44,295 nucleotides of DNA from an uncultured Christensenella sp. (GTDB lineage: Bacteria; Bacillota; Clostridia; Christensenellales; Pumilibacteraceae): the NCBI GenBank assembly GCA_910585055.1, contig CAJUBY010000015.1, positions 1-44,295 on the forward strand, written 5' to 3'. The notes under the pieces are model-generated. The model made no database searches. It was not told the DNA's origin and worked only from the letters and a program-made list of their open reading frames with translations. A program made the position numbers and the translations under genes. How positions within the stretch are numbered: the stretch's first letter is position 1; each line of letters opens with the position of its first letter. Positions 1 to 8,619 of the stretch are shown in pieces.

Positions 1-165
1 TGCGTCAGCCTGCGGTATTATGCCGCACTTGTCGAGCATTTTGCAGTGTGCTATCGAGCCGGTTATATCATGACGGTACATCGCGCGGTCGAACGGCAGC
101 GAATCGTTGAATTTTTCCGCTACGGCGTCAAGCTCGGCGGTGAATCTTCCTGACCAAAGTTTCAT
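1..165 (-). CDS. argH: Argininosuccinate lyase, N-terminal part (cut by window edge)
   Basis: Argininosuccinate lyase splits argininosuccinate into arginine and fumarate, the last step of arginine synthesis, in the cytoplasm. Only the first 55 codons lie in the window. They read MKLWSGRFTAELD, then an NDSLPFDRAMYRHDITGS segment, which matches the start of the family (L-W-G-G-R-F and D-I-x-G-S-x-A-H). The start ATG has a GGAG ribosome binding site about 7 nt upstream. It follows argG on the same strand with a 65-bp gap holding a hairpin, so the two are probably one operon for the last two steps of arginine synthesis. The gene continues past position 1, so integrity of the rest cannot be judged. 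Confidence 0.93.
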   Translation of the reverse strand, partial: MKLWSGRFTAELDAVAEKFNDSLPFDRAMYRHDITGSIAHCKMLDKCGIIPQADA

Positions 166-195
166 TGTTTTCTCCGTAAAAGTCGTAAAGCAGCA

Positions 196-223
196 GAACC
201 GCACTCGGGTTGCGGTGCGGTTC
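196..223 (-). repeat. Hairpin between argG and argH
   Basis: A perfect 9-bp inverted repeat, GAACCGCAC and GTGCGGTTC with a 10-nt loop, lies in the argG-argH gap. In the minus direction only a weak, interrupted T-rich stretch follows. It looks like a leaky terminator or an mRNA stability or processing hairpin rather than a full terminator. No function is established. Confidence 0.55.
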
Positions 224-230
224 GGATCTT

Positions 231-1442
231 TTATTGTTTTTTGTTCTTTTCCAACATTTTCGCACGGACCTTGAGCGGCAGTCCGAAAAGATTGATAAAC
301 CCTGCGGAGTCTTTTTGATCGTAAACCTCGTCTTCGCCGAAAGTCGCTATATCTTCGTCGTAGAGCGAGTAGGGCGAAGTCATTCCGGCGGGAGATATTT
401 TGCCTTTAAACAGTTTGACGCGCGTCATACCTGTCACGTATTCCTGCGTGCTGTCGACAAACGCGGACAGCGCTTCGCGGAGCGGTGTATACCATTTGCC
501 GTCGTAAACCAGTTCGGCGAATTTCAAAGCGACGTGTTCTTTAAAGTGCGCCGTGTCGCGGTCGAGCGTTATCTCTTCGAGATTTTTATGTGCGGCGTAA
601 AGTATAGAGCCTGCCGGGTTTTCGTAAACGCCGCGCGATTTCATTCCGACAAGACGGTTTTCCACCATATCGTCAACGCCTACGCCGTGTCTCGAACCTA
701 TTTCGTTAAGTGTTTCAATAAGTTTTACGGGATCGAGTTTTTTACCGTTGACGGCAACTGGTTCGCCTTTGATCCAGTTTATCGAAACGTATTCGGCGGT
801 ATCGGGCGTATCCTTTATGGGCTTGCTTATAAGCAGCATATCGTCTTTGGGTTCGTTCTCGGGATCTTCGAGATCGCTGCCTTCATGCGACAGGTGCCAC
901 AGGTTGCGGTCCATCGAATAATTGTGCGCTTTGGTGACGGGCACGTCCAAGCCGTGCGCAACTGCGTAATCTATCTCTTCGTCGCGCGATTTAAGATCCC
1001 AAATGCGCCAGGGCGCTATGATCTTCATGTCGGGCGCGAGCGCTTTTATGGACAGCTCGAATCGCACCTGATCGTTGCCTTTGCCCGTGCAACCGTGGCA
1101 AATGGCATCCGCTTTTTCTTTTTTTGCGATCTCGACAAGGCGTTTTGCGATCACGGGGCGCGCAAACGACGTGCCTAACAGGTATTTGCCTTCGTAGACC
1201 GCGCCCGCTTTTATCGTGGGGAAAATACAGTCTTTCACGAATTCGTCCTGCAGATTTTCGATATAGAGTTTTTCGGCGCCGCTTTTTTTCGCTTTTTCGT
1301 GCAGCGGCGCGAGTTCTTCGCCCTGACCTACATCCGCGGCTACGGCTATTACTTCGCAGTCGTAATTTTCTTTGAGCCAGGGAATAATGATAGTTGTATC
1401 GAGTCCGCCCGAATACGCCAATATCACCTTCATTTTTGCCAT
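231..1442 (-). CDS. argG: Argininosuccinate synthase
   Basis: Makes argininosuccinate from citrulline and aspartate using ATP, the penultimate step of arginine synthesis. The 403-residue protein has the usual family length. It shows the N-type ATP pyrophosphatase loop near its start (AYSGGLDTT, about residues 9-17), a CHGCTGKGNDQVRFE segment around residue 120 and the YSMDRNLWHLSHEG substrate-binding motif. The open frame extends 20 codons further upstream, but the ATG at 1442 is preferred: it has AGGAG 8 nt upstream and gives the family-typical MAKMKVILAYSGG start. It lies upstream of argH on the same strand, and a promoter is visible just upstream. No convincing ArgR box was identified. Confidence 0.97.
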   Translation of the reverse strand: MAKMKVILAYSGGLDTTIIIPWLKENYDCEVIAVAADVGQGEELAPLHEKAKKSGAEKLYIENLQDEFVKDCIFPTIKAGAVYEGKYLLGTSFARPVIAKRLVEIAKKEKADAICHGCTGKGNDQVRFELSIKALAPDMKIIAPWRIWDLKSRDEEIDYAVAHGLDVPVTKAHNYSMDRNLWHLSHEGSDLEDPENEPKDDMLLISKPIKDTPDTAEYVSINWIKGEPVAVNGKKLDPVKLIETLNEIGSRHGVGVDDMVENRLVGMKSRGVYENPAGSILYAAHKNLEEITLDRDTAHFKEHVALKFAELVYDGKWYTPLREALSAFVDSTQEYVTGMTRVKLFKGKISPAGMTSPYSLYDEDIATFGEDEVYDQKDSAGFINLFGLPLKVRAKMLEKNKKQ

Positions 1443-1480
1443 TTGTTTATCTCCTTGAACATGTATGATTAAGCATATAT

Positions 1481-1509
1481 ATTGTACAACATTTGATCTC
1501 AAATAGCAA
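1481..1509 (-). promoter_or_regulatory. Probable argG-argH promoter
   Basis: On the minus strand a -35 TTGCTA (1504-1509) and a -10 TACAAT (1481-1486) are separated by exactly 17 bp, ending about 40 bp upstream of the argG start. The spacer contains the short inverted repeat TTTGA-GA-TCAAA, a possible operator half-turn. Assigned by consensus match only. Confidence 0.6.
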
Positions 1510-1656
1510 TCGAAATCGAAAAAATAAAAAAATTATCGGTCGGACGGCGTTCACATATGTCTGTATATTTTTTTTTCGTTCCGTAATAATCGTTGCGAAC
1601 GTTCATCGGAAACGGCATTTTTGCGGTTTAAATAGCCGAAACGTTCTTTAATATTG

Positions 1657-1686
1657 TTGACATAAAGCATTATATAATGTTAAAAT
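1657..1686 (+). promoter_or_regulatory. Probable promoter of the lipoprotein pair
   Basis: A perfect -35 TTGACA (1657-1662) is followed after 18 bp by TAAAAT (1681-1686). A consensus TATAAT at 1673-1678 is only 10 bp from the -35 and so cannot pair with it. Transcription from here would leave a leader of about 135 nt before the ATG at 1828. The rest of the 1443-1827 gap is AT-rich, including a T9 run at 1568-1576, with no other gene I can support. Confidence 0.6.
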
Positions 1687-1827
1687 ATATCAATTATATG
1701 TTGAAATCGGCAACGGCGCCGGATTCGGCTTTATTTGTTGTACGGAAAAACCGAGAAAATCACCGTTTCTCAACAGCGTTTCGGACTGTAATGTTCGGAG
1801 CGGTCGCGTTATATCAAAGGTGACGAT

Positions 1828-4800
1828 ATGAACAGAATGCGTAAGATATTGTTGACGGTACTCATATTCGCTTTGACGGCGGCATGTGCGTGTGCTTTTA
1901 CGGCATGCGCGGACTCCGGCGATCCGGCAAAGATATATACCGTTACTTTCGATACCGACGGCGGTACGGAACTTTCTCCGATAAAAGCCGTCGGCGGAAG
2001 CATGATAGTTCCGCCTGCCGATCCGCAGAAAAGCGGTTTCGAGTTTAAAGGTTGGTATACCGATTCCGAATTTACCGGCGACGCGGTGAAAGTACCCGAT
2101 ATCATGCCCGGTAAAAACGTGACGTATTATGCAAAGTTCGAACCGTCGGCAGGCGAATGTTTTGTGGAATACGTGTTTAATCTGGGAAAATTTCCGCACG
2201 AAGGAAACATTGCCGCGCAAAACGGCAATGCCGGAGAAAAAGTGACCGTTAAAGACGGCGAAGATTATATAGTTGCCGGATTTAAATTTATTGCGTGGTC
2301 GGTATATGAAAACGGTCCGACGGCATTCAACGAGAAGCTGGACGGGCAGTTCGACGCCGGAGACGAAATAACGCTTGAGGAAGGTAAGATCACATTATAC
2401 GCGCAGTGGGCTGCCGAATATACGGACGCACGCGGCGGCGCGGATAAGATCTATGTAAACCGTTCGCGTATAGAACGCGGCTTGGGTGCCGCATTGTTGG
2501 TGCGGTCGGGACAGGACGATAAATTGGGATTTGTCCAGTCCGGAAAAAACACTCAGTCGGGATACGACGAATTTACTTTTTATGTCGACGATGTCGGATC
2601 GGGAACGTACGGCGGCAGACTTTACGGCGATTTTACGTTTGTAGTCGGCGACGGTGTGCGCGGTATATATATGAATTACGATCATGTGGAGCGCGAGCCC
2701 GACGCCGGGTTTTTGTTGGCTGTAGACGGTTTCGGTTTTGCTACGCTCACTGAAATACGCGGTGATTATACCGTTACACGTGCGAGCGGAAATTACGAAT
2801 ATAACGAAAAAGAAGGCGACTATACATTTAAATTTACTTATACCGACGACGAAGACAAAACGGAATACATTTCGTATTTCGTTTTGGAGATCGGCACGAT
2901 AGCGGATACGCAGTTCAGCGGCTATTTTACGTTTCAGGGCATGGAAAGCGCGTCGTATATATTATACGAAAACGGCGAGCTGGGTTACGGTTACAAACTC
3001 GAGCTTAACGGTTACGGCGGTGCCAGAATGCAGGTGTACGATGCCGACGGCGAAACCGTGACCGAAAAATATTCCGGTATATATAAAGGCACGCTCGATC
3101 ATGTCGATTATTACGGCGAGTGGAGCGTTTCGCTGACGAGAGAAACATCTGGATCGCAAATCGAATTCAAGTTTATACTCGGGATAGTAAAGCCCGCGCC
3201 GACGGCTACCGAGATACCTGTGTTTACGTGGTTTTCCGAAGAACTGTTCGGCGAATATAAAAACGGCGCATCTGTATTGTATCTTGACGGGTACGGCAGC
3301 GCGCAGTACAGCGTGAGCGATACGGTTTATGTCGGAGAATGCACTGTCGGACGATCCGGGTTGGTCACGTTCGTGCCGTTCATTGAAAATGCCGACGGCA
3401 CATTGGAGCGCGGCGGCACGATGTATTTCAATCTCGACAGGACAGGCAACACGTTTTCGGTTAATTCGGAGGGTTTTGCGGTGGACGGCGATACGCTCAC
3501 GGGGTACAGCGGCACGTCGAAAATAGTGGAAATACCCGACGGTGTAAAGTCCGTAGAAGCGGATGCTTTCAATTACATCAGCTCTAAAAACACAAACGGC
3601 GTATCGCTTGTGCAAGTGACGATCCCGTCGAGCGTAACGGCTATAGGACAGAGGGCGTTTCAAAATTACAATACCCTTCGCCGCGCGGTGTTCCTTTCCG
3701 AAACGCCTGTCGTTATAGACTGGTCCGATGCCGACGATCCGTTCCGTTGGGGCGCAGGAGATTTTGTTATAGTAGTGCCCGAAAATGCGAAATCGGCGTA
3801 TATCACGGCGTGGCCCGATTGTAAATACACAATTAAGGGCAGTACGGAAATAACGCTGCTGCCCGAGTTCGAAATAGAAAACGGCGTACTTTTAAGATAC
3901 AACAAACAACCCGGCGCAGCGGATATTTTGGATATAACCATGCCCGACGAAGTCACGGAAATAGCCGCCAAAGTTTTCCGCGGACTGGATTTTATTCGCA
4001 GCGTAGACTTGAACAACGTTACCAAAGTCGGTGAAGCCGCGTTTGAAAACTGTCCGGCGCTCGAAACCGTTAAATTCACTAAAGTAACGGAGCTGGGTAC
4101 GGGAGCTTTTGCGCTCTGCGAAAAACTGAATAACAGCGGTCCCGAAACTGCAAACACGCTCGATCTTCCGGCAGCGGTCAAAATAGGCGACAGTGCGTTC
4201 GGCGGCTGTATATCTTTGAGATATGTACGCATAGGCGCGAATATTTCCGAAATAGGCGGCAATGCGTTTTACGAATGCAATATTTATGCCAAAGATCCGC
4301 CGCTCATGGTGGAACTGTTATGCGACGAAGTGCCTGTCATGGGCGGAAAGATAACCGTAGGCAACATAGGGTTTAGATTTAAAATAAAAAATATCGGTGT
4401 CGCTTTGAAATGCTTTGCCGCGCCGACATGGGAAGACTACTGCAAGCATCTTTACATAGAATCGGGAGCGGAAAAAGGTACGTACGTCAGCGGATCGGAT
4501 ATTCTCGTTCTAGACGGCAGGGCGGTTTATCAGTCGTCTAACGTTTGGATGTATTCCGTCGAAGGCGAAACGATAACTTTGTACGATTTCGATCCCGACG
4601 AAGAAAAACGTTACGGCAGTGTGACCGGTACTTTGAAGGACGGCGAGATCAAGATAACCATATCGGGTAAATTCCGTACGTTCGTACTTGCGGGAGACAA
4701 AGTGACGTATGTAACATCCGACGGCAAATACACGTTGGTTTGCGCGCTTGCAGATCTGGATCCCGAATCGTACGAAGATTTCCGCGGTTATGCGGATGTA

Positions 4801-5211
4801 GTGTTCAACGGCAAACAGGTAAAACTGTTTGTCAACGGTTACAACATAAAGATAATTTACGGGTTTACCGACAGCGACGGCAAAAAATACGATTTGGCGC
4901 TGTCGTTTGACGACGAACATCTTGTCGTTAAACGCACTGCCTCGGCTACCTATATAAAAAATATCACCGCGCCGGACGGCAGCGTAATAAATCTGCATTT
5001 CAACGGCAGTCTTATATACGTTTACGGCGAGCTCAAGATCGAGGTCGCACCCGGTAAGTATTTGCTGTGGAGCGAAGCCAACAGTTCGATTGCGAGCAAG
5101 TCGGGCAATACTTATACTTTTACGTGTCTGTATCTTAACAAAAAATATAAAATTACAGCAAAGGTGTCAGAAGACGGCAAGACGTTTACGTATACCTACA
5201 CGGTATCGTGA
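1828..5211 (+). CDS. Large surface lipoprotein with a Listeria-Bacteroides repeat and BspA-type leucine-rich repeats
   Basis: Predicted exported protein of 1127 residues. Residues 1-27 form a signal peptide with a lipobox-like end (F-T-A-C, Cys27; Cys20 or Cys22 are alternatives). Residues about 37-105 are a Flg_new (InlB B-type) beta-grasp repeat with FDTDGGT and GWYTDSEF motifs; a weaker one follows at about 112-195. Residues 290-510 hold three units of about 94 residues, each opening with an L-[DN]-G-[YF]-G-x-A motif (near 294, 389 and 482). Residues 560-850 contain BspA-like (LRR_5) repeats of the IP-x-x-V-x-x-I-x-x-x-A-F type. The C-terminal third is beta-rich and unassigned. AAAGGTGA precedes the ATG by 4-5 nt. 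It is probably co-transcribed with the next lipoprotein (27-bp gap). Likely an adhesin or surface binding protein; the ligand is unknown. Confidence 0.85.
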   Translation: MNRMRKILLTVLIFALTAACACAFTACADSGDPAKIYTVTFDTDGGTELSPIKAVGGSMIVPPADPQKSGFEFKGWYTDSEFTGDAVKVPDIMPGKNVTYYAKFEPSAGECFVEYVFNLGKFPHEGNIAAQNGNAGEKVTVKDGEDYIVAGFKFIAWSVYENGPTAFNEKLDGQFDAGDEITLEEGKITLYAQWAAEYTDARGGADKIYVNRSRIERGLGAALLVRSGQDDKLGFVQSGKNTQSGYDEFTFYVDDVGSGTYGGRLYGDFTFVVGDGVRGIYMNYDHVEREPDAGFLLAVDGFGFATLTEIRGDYTVTRASGNYEYNEKEGDYTFKFTYTDDEDKTEYISYFVLEIGTIADTQFSGYFTFQGMESASYILYENGELGYGYKLELNGYGGARMQVYDADGETVTEKYSGIYKGTLDHVDYYGEWSVSLTRETSGSQIEFKFILGIVKPAPTATEIPVFTWFSEELFGEYKNGASVLYLDGYGSAQYSVSDTVYVGECTVGRSGLVTFVPFIENADGTLERGGTMYFNLDRTGNTFSVNSEGFAVDGDTLTGYSGTSKIVEIPDGVKSVEADAFNYISSKNTNGVSLVQVTIPSSVTAIGQRAFQNYNTLRRAVFLSETPVVIDWSDADDPFRWGAGDFVIVVPENAKSAYITAWPDCKYTIKGSTEITLLPEFEIENGVLLRYNKQPGAADILDITMPDEVTEIAAKVFRGLDFIRSVDLNNVTKVGEAAFENCPALETVKFTKVTELGTGAFALCEKLNNSGPETANTLDLPAAVKIGDSAFGGCISLRYVRIGANISEIGGNAFYECNIYAKDPPLMVELLCDEVPVMGGKITVGNIGFRFKIKNIGVALKCFAAPTWEDYCKHLYIESGAEKGTYVSGSDILVLDGRAVYQSSNVWMYSVEGETITLYDFDPDEEKRYGSVTGTLKDGEIKITISGKFRTFVLAGDKVTYVTSDGKYTLVCALADLDPESYEDFRGYADVVFNGKQVKLFVNGYNIKIIYGFTDSDGKKYDLALSFDDEHLVVKRTASATYIKNITAPDGSVINLHFNGSLIYVYGELKIEVAPGKYLLWSEANSSIASKSGNTYTFTCLYLNKKYKITAKVSEDGKTFTYTYTVS

Positions 5212-5238
5212 CGTAACGATCGATAAGGAGAAATAACC

Positions 5239-8200
5239 ATGAAAAAACTTACAAAATCACTGGTATTACTGATGACCGCGGCCGCCATAGCGGTTATGTC
5301 TGCGGCTTGCGGCGATCAAAATACGCAAAAGCCGTCCGGTAAGACCGACAAATATACTGTCACTTACTCGATAGGCGAAGCGCACGGCACAGCTCCCACG
5401 GAAACGGATAAAGCCGAGGGCGAAAAATTTGCGGTCAAATCCGCCGACGGACTGACTAACGGCGATAAAATATTCGGCGGTTGGAACGACGGGATCAAGA
5501 CGTACGCCGCAGGCGATATGTATACCATGCCCGGAAAAAACGTTACATTCTCGGCTCAATGGAAATTGCCGCAGGCAGAATACACTGTAACGTACAAGCC
5601 CGGCGAACACGGGACTGGCGACGACGTGGTGGAAAACGGCGTATCGGGCATTATATCGATCAAGGCTAATCCTTTTACGGCGGAAAGCGATTATGTGTTT
5701 GCCGGTTGGAAGATCCAAGGCGACGAAAGCGACAAAATTTACGCCGCCGGCGCTGCGTATCAGTTGACGGCGGACGTAGTGTTCGTAGCGCAGTGGGCGA
5801 CCGAGTATGTCGGGGTCGAACTCGATTACAAAGGTGTTTTGGTATTGAATTTTGCAACCGGGAAAGGCGAACTGCTGTACTCCGATTCGATGGGAGAGGA
5901 ACTTTCGGCAGCTCTTACATTTATTCTCGACGGATCCGATATCGAAATATCCGTGGGGGGGGGCAAGTTTAACGGCAAGTACGAAAACGGAGCAGTTACC
6001 GTCACGCTTGTTTTTGCCGGCGTTACTTACAGATTCGGTGAAATGGAGCAGCCGGAAGTGACGGCGCCCGAAGTTTCGTTCGACGCCAACGGCGGCACGG
6101 GCAGCGCACCCGTGATCTCGGATGACGATATAACATATGACAACAATGCGCAGAAATACAAGTTCAAACTTCCGCAGAATACTTTTTCCGCTCCGCATGG
6201 AAAAGAATTCGATAAATGGACTATAGGTAATCTTGATTACAAACCGGGCACTACATATTTTGCCGATCCCGGAGAAAAAGTCCGCATTTTGGCGAAATGG
6301 AAAGACGTTTCGCCCGAACTGCCTACCGGGACTGCGTTTATCGGCAATTGGAATACACCTGCGTCTACGGGGATACTCGGGGTACCCATTCCAGGCGTCA
6401 ACGTGACCAAAGTGTATATCGATACCGAAAGATCTGTGGCGTATTATGTGATCGGCGATCAGCCGACGGCAAAAAAATCGACATTGAGCACGGCGAGTAA
6501 CATGGACGAAAGTATTTACGGTGCAGATGCCGGTTACTTCGAAATGAAGATAGAAAACGTTGCGTACAATGTTTTGATAAAAGCAGATAAAACACGGTTG
6601 TGTTTTTGCAGTATCTCTACCGACGAAAAATACGAAGGTTCGGAATTTACGGCCGACGGCGGCGAAATTCCGCCCGTATCCGAATATACCGTAACGATAG
6701 ATCCTCGTAACGAAGAAGAGGTGACTACGGTTAAGATCGTTCCGGGAGAAAAGGTGTCCAGACCTGCCGATCCCGTTCATCCGCAGAACAAAACTTTCAG
6801 ATACTGGGCGTACGAAGACGGCGTGACCGGCGCCGTATATCAATATAATTTCGATCTTGCGGTGACCGGAGATTTAAACTTGTTTGCGGTTTACGGCTGG
6901 AAGGTAACTTTCGTTATCACCGAAGGCAACGGTTCTATCGATCCTGTTTGGGTGGATATTTGGAGCACCGGTATTATCCTTCCCGACGATTCCGAGCTTA
7001 ATAACGGAAGCCGCGTTTTGGTCGGATGGTGGGACGGCACTTACGCCGACACAGCCCAAACCGAAAAGAATATTTTCAAGCCCGGCGAAAGATACAGAGG
7101 TTCCGGTCATGCGGAACTGCGTACGGAATGGGCCGATCCGGTCTTAACATACGTGATAACTTTCGAAAAAGCGCACAACTACGGGGACCGTAAAGACGTA
7201 ACGGGAGACGTGCCGGAGACAGAACGGCAAGAAGCCGGCGATAAATTTGTTTTGCCGAAGAACCCTTTTACTAAACCCGGTCATGTATTCAACGGCTGGC
7301 GTATTCAAAAGCTCGGCGATAACGGTTATACTTACGTGGATATCGAGACTGTTGCCGAGGACAGCGAATACACTATGCCGTCATTCGATATCCGTATTGT
7401 GCCCGACTGGCAGTCGGTCGCTTATTCGATCACATATAAACCGGGCGATCACGGCACGGGAGCGGATGTAAAAACGGAAAATATTATCGGCGCCGTTAAA
7501 ATCGCAGCTTGCGGTTTCGCCGTCGATAATTTCTGGACTTTTGTAGGCTGGAAACTCGATGGCGATACATCCGATAAAATATACGAGGCAGGCAGCAGCT
7601 TTACCGGATCCGGGACCAACGTATTTGTTGCGACCTATGTCAATGCTTACAGCGGTGACGACAGTACGGGAAGTAACCTTATATATTTGAACTTTGCGGA
7701 AAACAGCGGAATGCTGTATACCGCAAACGAGCAAGAGTATGCTATCGGCATAACGACAGTCGGCAACCGTATTACGCTTACGGTAAATTCGGTTGCTTTT
7801 AACGGTACATTCGTAAACAATGCGTTGAATATAAAACTGACCGCCGAAGGCGTCGATTATATATTCGGCACGCCGCCGGACGGAATTAAACGCACGGTAA
7901 CTTTTGTGCTCGGCGACGGGGCGCAGGGAACTGTTCCGACCGTGGAAGATAAAGAGGAAGGCGAGACATTTGTGTTGCCGACTGCAGACGGTATGACAAA
8001 CGGCGATTTGGTGTTCGCCGGCTGGAGCGACGGCGAAAAGACTTATGCCGCAGGCGCGGAATATATTATGCCGGCAAAAGCGGTCGTGTTTACGGCGCAG
8101 TGGAAAGAGCCGGGTGAAATAATTTATGAAACAGTCGCTCTGAAAGATTTTGTCGGAAAACAGTTTTCGGGCAATACCGGAATAACACTGGATAATTCAA

Positions 8201-8481
8201 CGGTGTACACTTCGATAAGTATTACATGGCATACATCTTTAGGTTATCGTTTGAAATTAACTTCGAGTCCGACTAGTACGCTTGGTCGTACTTTTGTAAC
8301 GGACGTTAATATCGATTTATCCGGGAACACGTTTACTGCCGTATACAACAAACAAATCATGTCGTTTGCATTTGTTAAAAACGGTGATGTCTGGCAATTT
8401 GTAGTTTTGTCGATAAAAACCGAAGACGGCGCAACCGAATATGTTGATACGCCCGTTTTTATGGATGAATATATTGCATAG
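5239..8481 (+). CDS. Large surface lipoprotein with multiple Listeria-Bacteroides repeats
   Basis: Predicted exported lipoprotein of 1080 residues: positively charged start, hydrophobic core and a lipobox S-A-A-C with Cys24. At least six Flg_new (InlB B-type) repeats are visible from their GWxxG...Y.AG....MP....F.AQW signature. The modules are arranged as A (37-113), B (115-272), unrelated repeats, B' (729-882) and A' (about 885-963), i.e. mirror order. The last 110 or so residues are encoded by visibly more AT-rich sequence and have no recognised domain. Start is ATG with AAGGAG upstream. A run of nine G residues at 5955-5963 lies inside the reading frame. Paralogous in style to the upstream gene; together they look like a surface display locus with unknown ligand. 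The gene ends at a strong terminator. Confidence 0.85.
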   Translation: MKKLTKSLVLLMTAAAIAVMSAACGDQNTQKPSGKTDKYTVTYSIGEAHGTAPTETDKAEGEKFAVKSADGLTNGDKIFGGWNDGIKTYAAGDMYTMPGKNVTFSAQWKLPQAEYTVTYKPGEHGTGDDVVENGVSGIISIKANPFTAESDYVFAGWKIQGDESDKIYAAGAAYQLTADVVFVAQWATEYVGVELDYKGVLVLNFATGKGELLYSDSMGEELSAALTFILDGSDIEISVGGGKFNGKYENGAVTVTLVFAGVTYRFGEMEQPEVTAPEVSFDANGGTGSAPVISDDDITYDNNAQKYKFKLPQNTFSAPHGKEFDKWTIGNLDYKPGTTYFADPGEKVRILAKWKDVSPELPTGTAFIGNWNTPASTGILGVPIPGVNVTKVYIDTERSVAYYVIGDQPTAKKSTLSTASNMDESIYGADAGYFEMKIENVAYNVLIKADKTRLCFCSISTDEKYEGSEFTADGGEIPPVSEYTVTIDPRNEEEVTTVKIVPGEKVSRPADPVHPQNKTFRYWAYEDGVTGAVYQYNFDLAVTGDLNLFAVYGWKVTFVITEGNGSIDPVWVDIWSTGIILPDDSELNNGSRVLVGWWDGTYADTAQTEKNIFKPGERYRGSGHAELRTEWADPVLTYVITFEKAHNYGDRKDVTGDVPETERQEAGDKFVLPKNPFTKPGHVFNGWRIQKLGDNGYTYVDIETVAEDSEYTMPSFDIRIVPDWQSVAYSITYKPGDHGTGADVKTENIIGAVKIAACGFAVDNFWTFVGWKLDGDTSDKIYEAGSSFTGSGTNVFVATYVNAYSGDDSTGSNLIYLNFAENSGMLYTANEQEYAIGITTVGNRITLTVNSVAFNGTFVNNALNIKLTAEGVDYIFGTPPDGIKRTVTFVLGDGAQGTVPTVEDKEEGETFVLPTADGMTNGDLVFAGWSDGEKTYAAGAEYIMPAKAVVFTAQWKEPGEIIYETVALKDFVGKQFSGNTGITLDNSTVYTSISITWHTSLGYRLKLTSSPTSTLGRTFVTDVNIDLSGNTFTAVYNKQIMSFAFVKNGDVWQFVVLSIKTEDGATEYVDTPVFMDEYIA
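5955..5963 (+). repeat. G9 homopolymer inside the second lipoprotein gene
   Basis: Nine consecutive G bases encode Val-Gly-Gly-Gly as GTG GGG GGG GGC. The surrounding gene normally uses mixed glycine codons. Gain of one G would shift into a frame that stops at 5972. Loss of one G would shift into a frame that stops at 6061. Either would cut the 1080-residue protein to about 245-275 residues, the classic layout of a slippage-type phase-variation tract. Confidence 0.9.
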
Positions 8482-8500
8482 ATTGCAAATAGAAAATGAA

Positions 8501-8543
8501 AAAAACGGATTTCGAAAGATTGTTGCTTTCGAAGTCTGTTTTT
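8501..8543. terminator. Bidirectional rho-independent terminator
   Basis: An 18-bp imperfect stem (AAAAACGGATTTCGAAAG against CTTTCGAAGTCTGTTTTT, 7-nt loop) ends in a T run on the plus strand and also in T7 on the minus strand. It separates the plus-strand lipoprotein gene from the convergent PTS gene. The 75 bp between it and the PTS stop codon are AT-rich with nothing further recognised. Confidence 0.85.
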
Positions 8544-8619
8544 AATTATGCAAATTTAGTTATGTAAAATAGTATTAAATTTATAGCAGATCAATTAGGT
8601 GATACACGGTTGTTAATAA

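Noticed and set aside
1603..1616. GAACGTTC palindrome considered as a LexA/DinR box
   Set aside because: The Firmicutes box is CGAAC-N4-GTTCG; here the half sites abut without the 4-bp centre and the neighbouring genes are not SOS genes.
1673..1678. TATAAT considered as the -10 of the first lipoprotein promoter
   Set aside because: It lies only 10 bp from the TTGACA; the TAAAAT at 18 bp fits better.
5266..6843. Long open frame of 525 codons on the minus strand inside the second lipoprotein gene
   Set aside because: It is a shadow of the plus-strand frame: no ribosome binding site, basic low-information protein, no domain, and the plus strand encodes clear repeats and a signal peptide.
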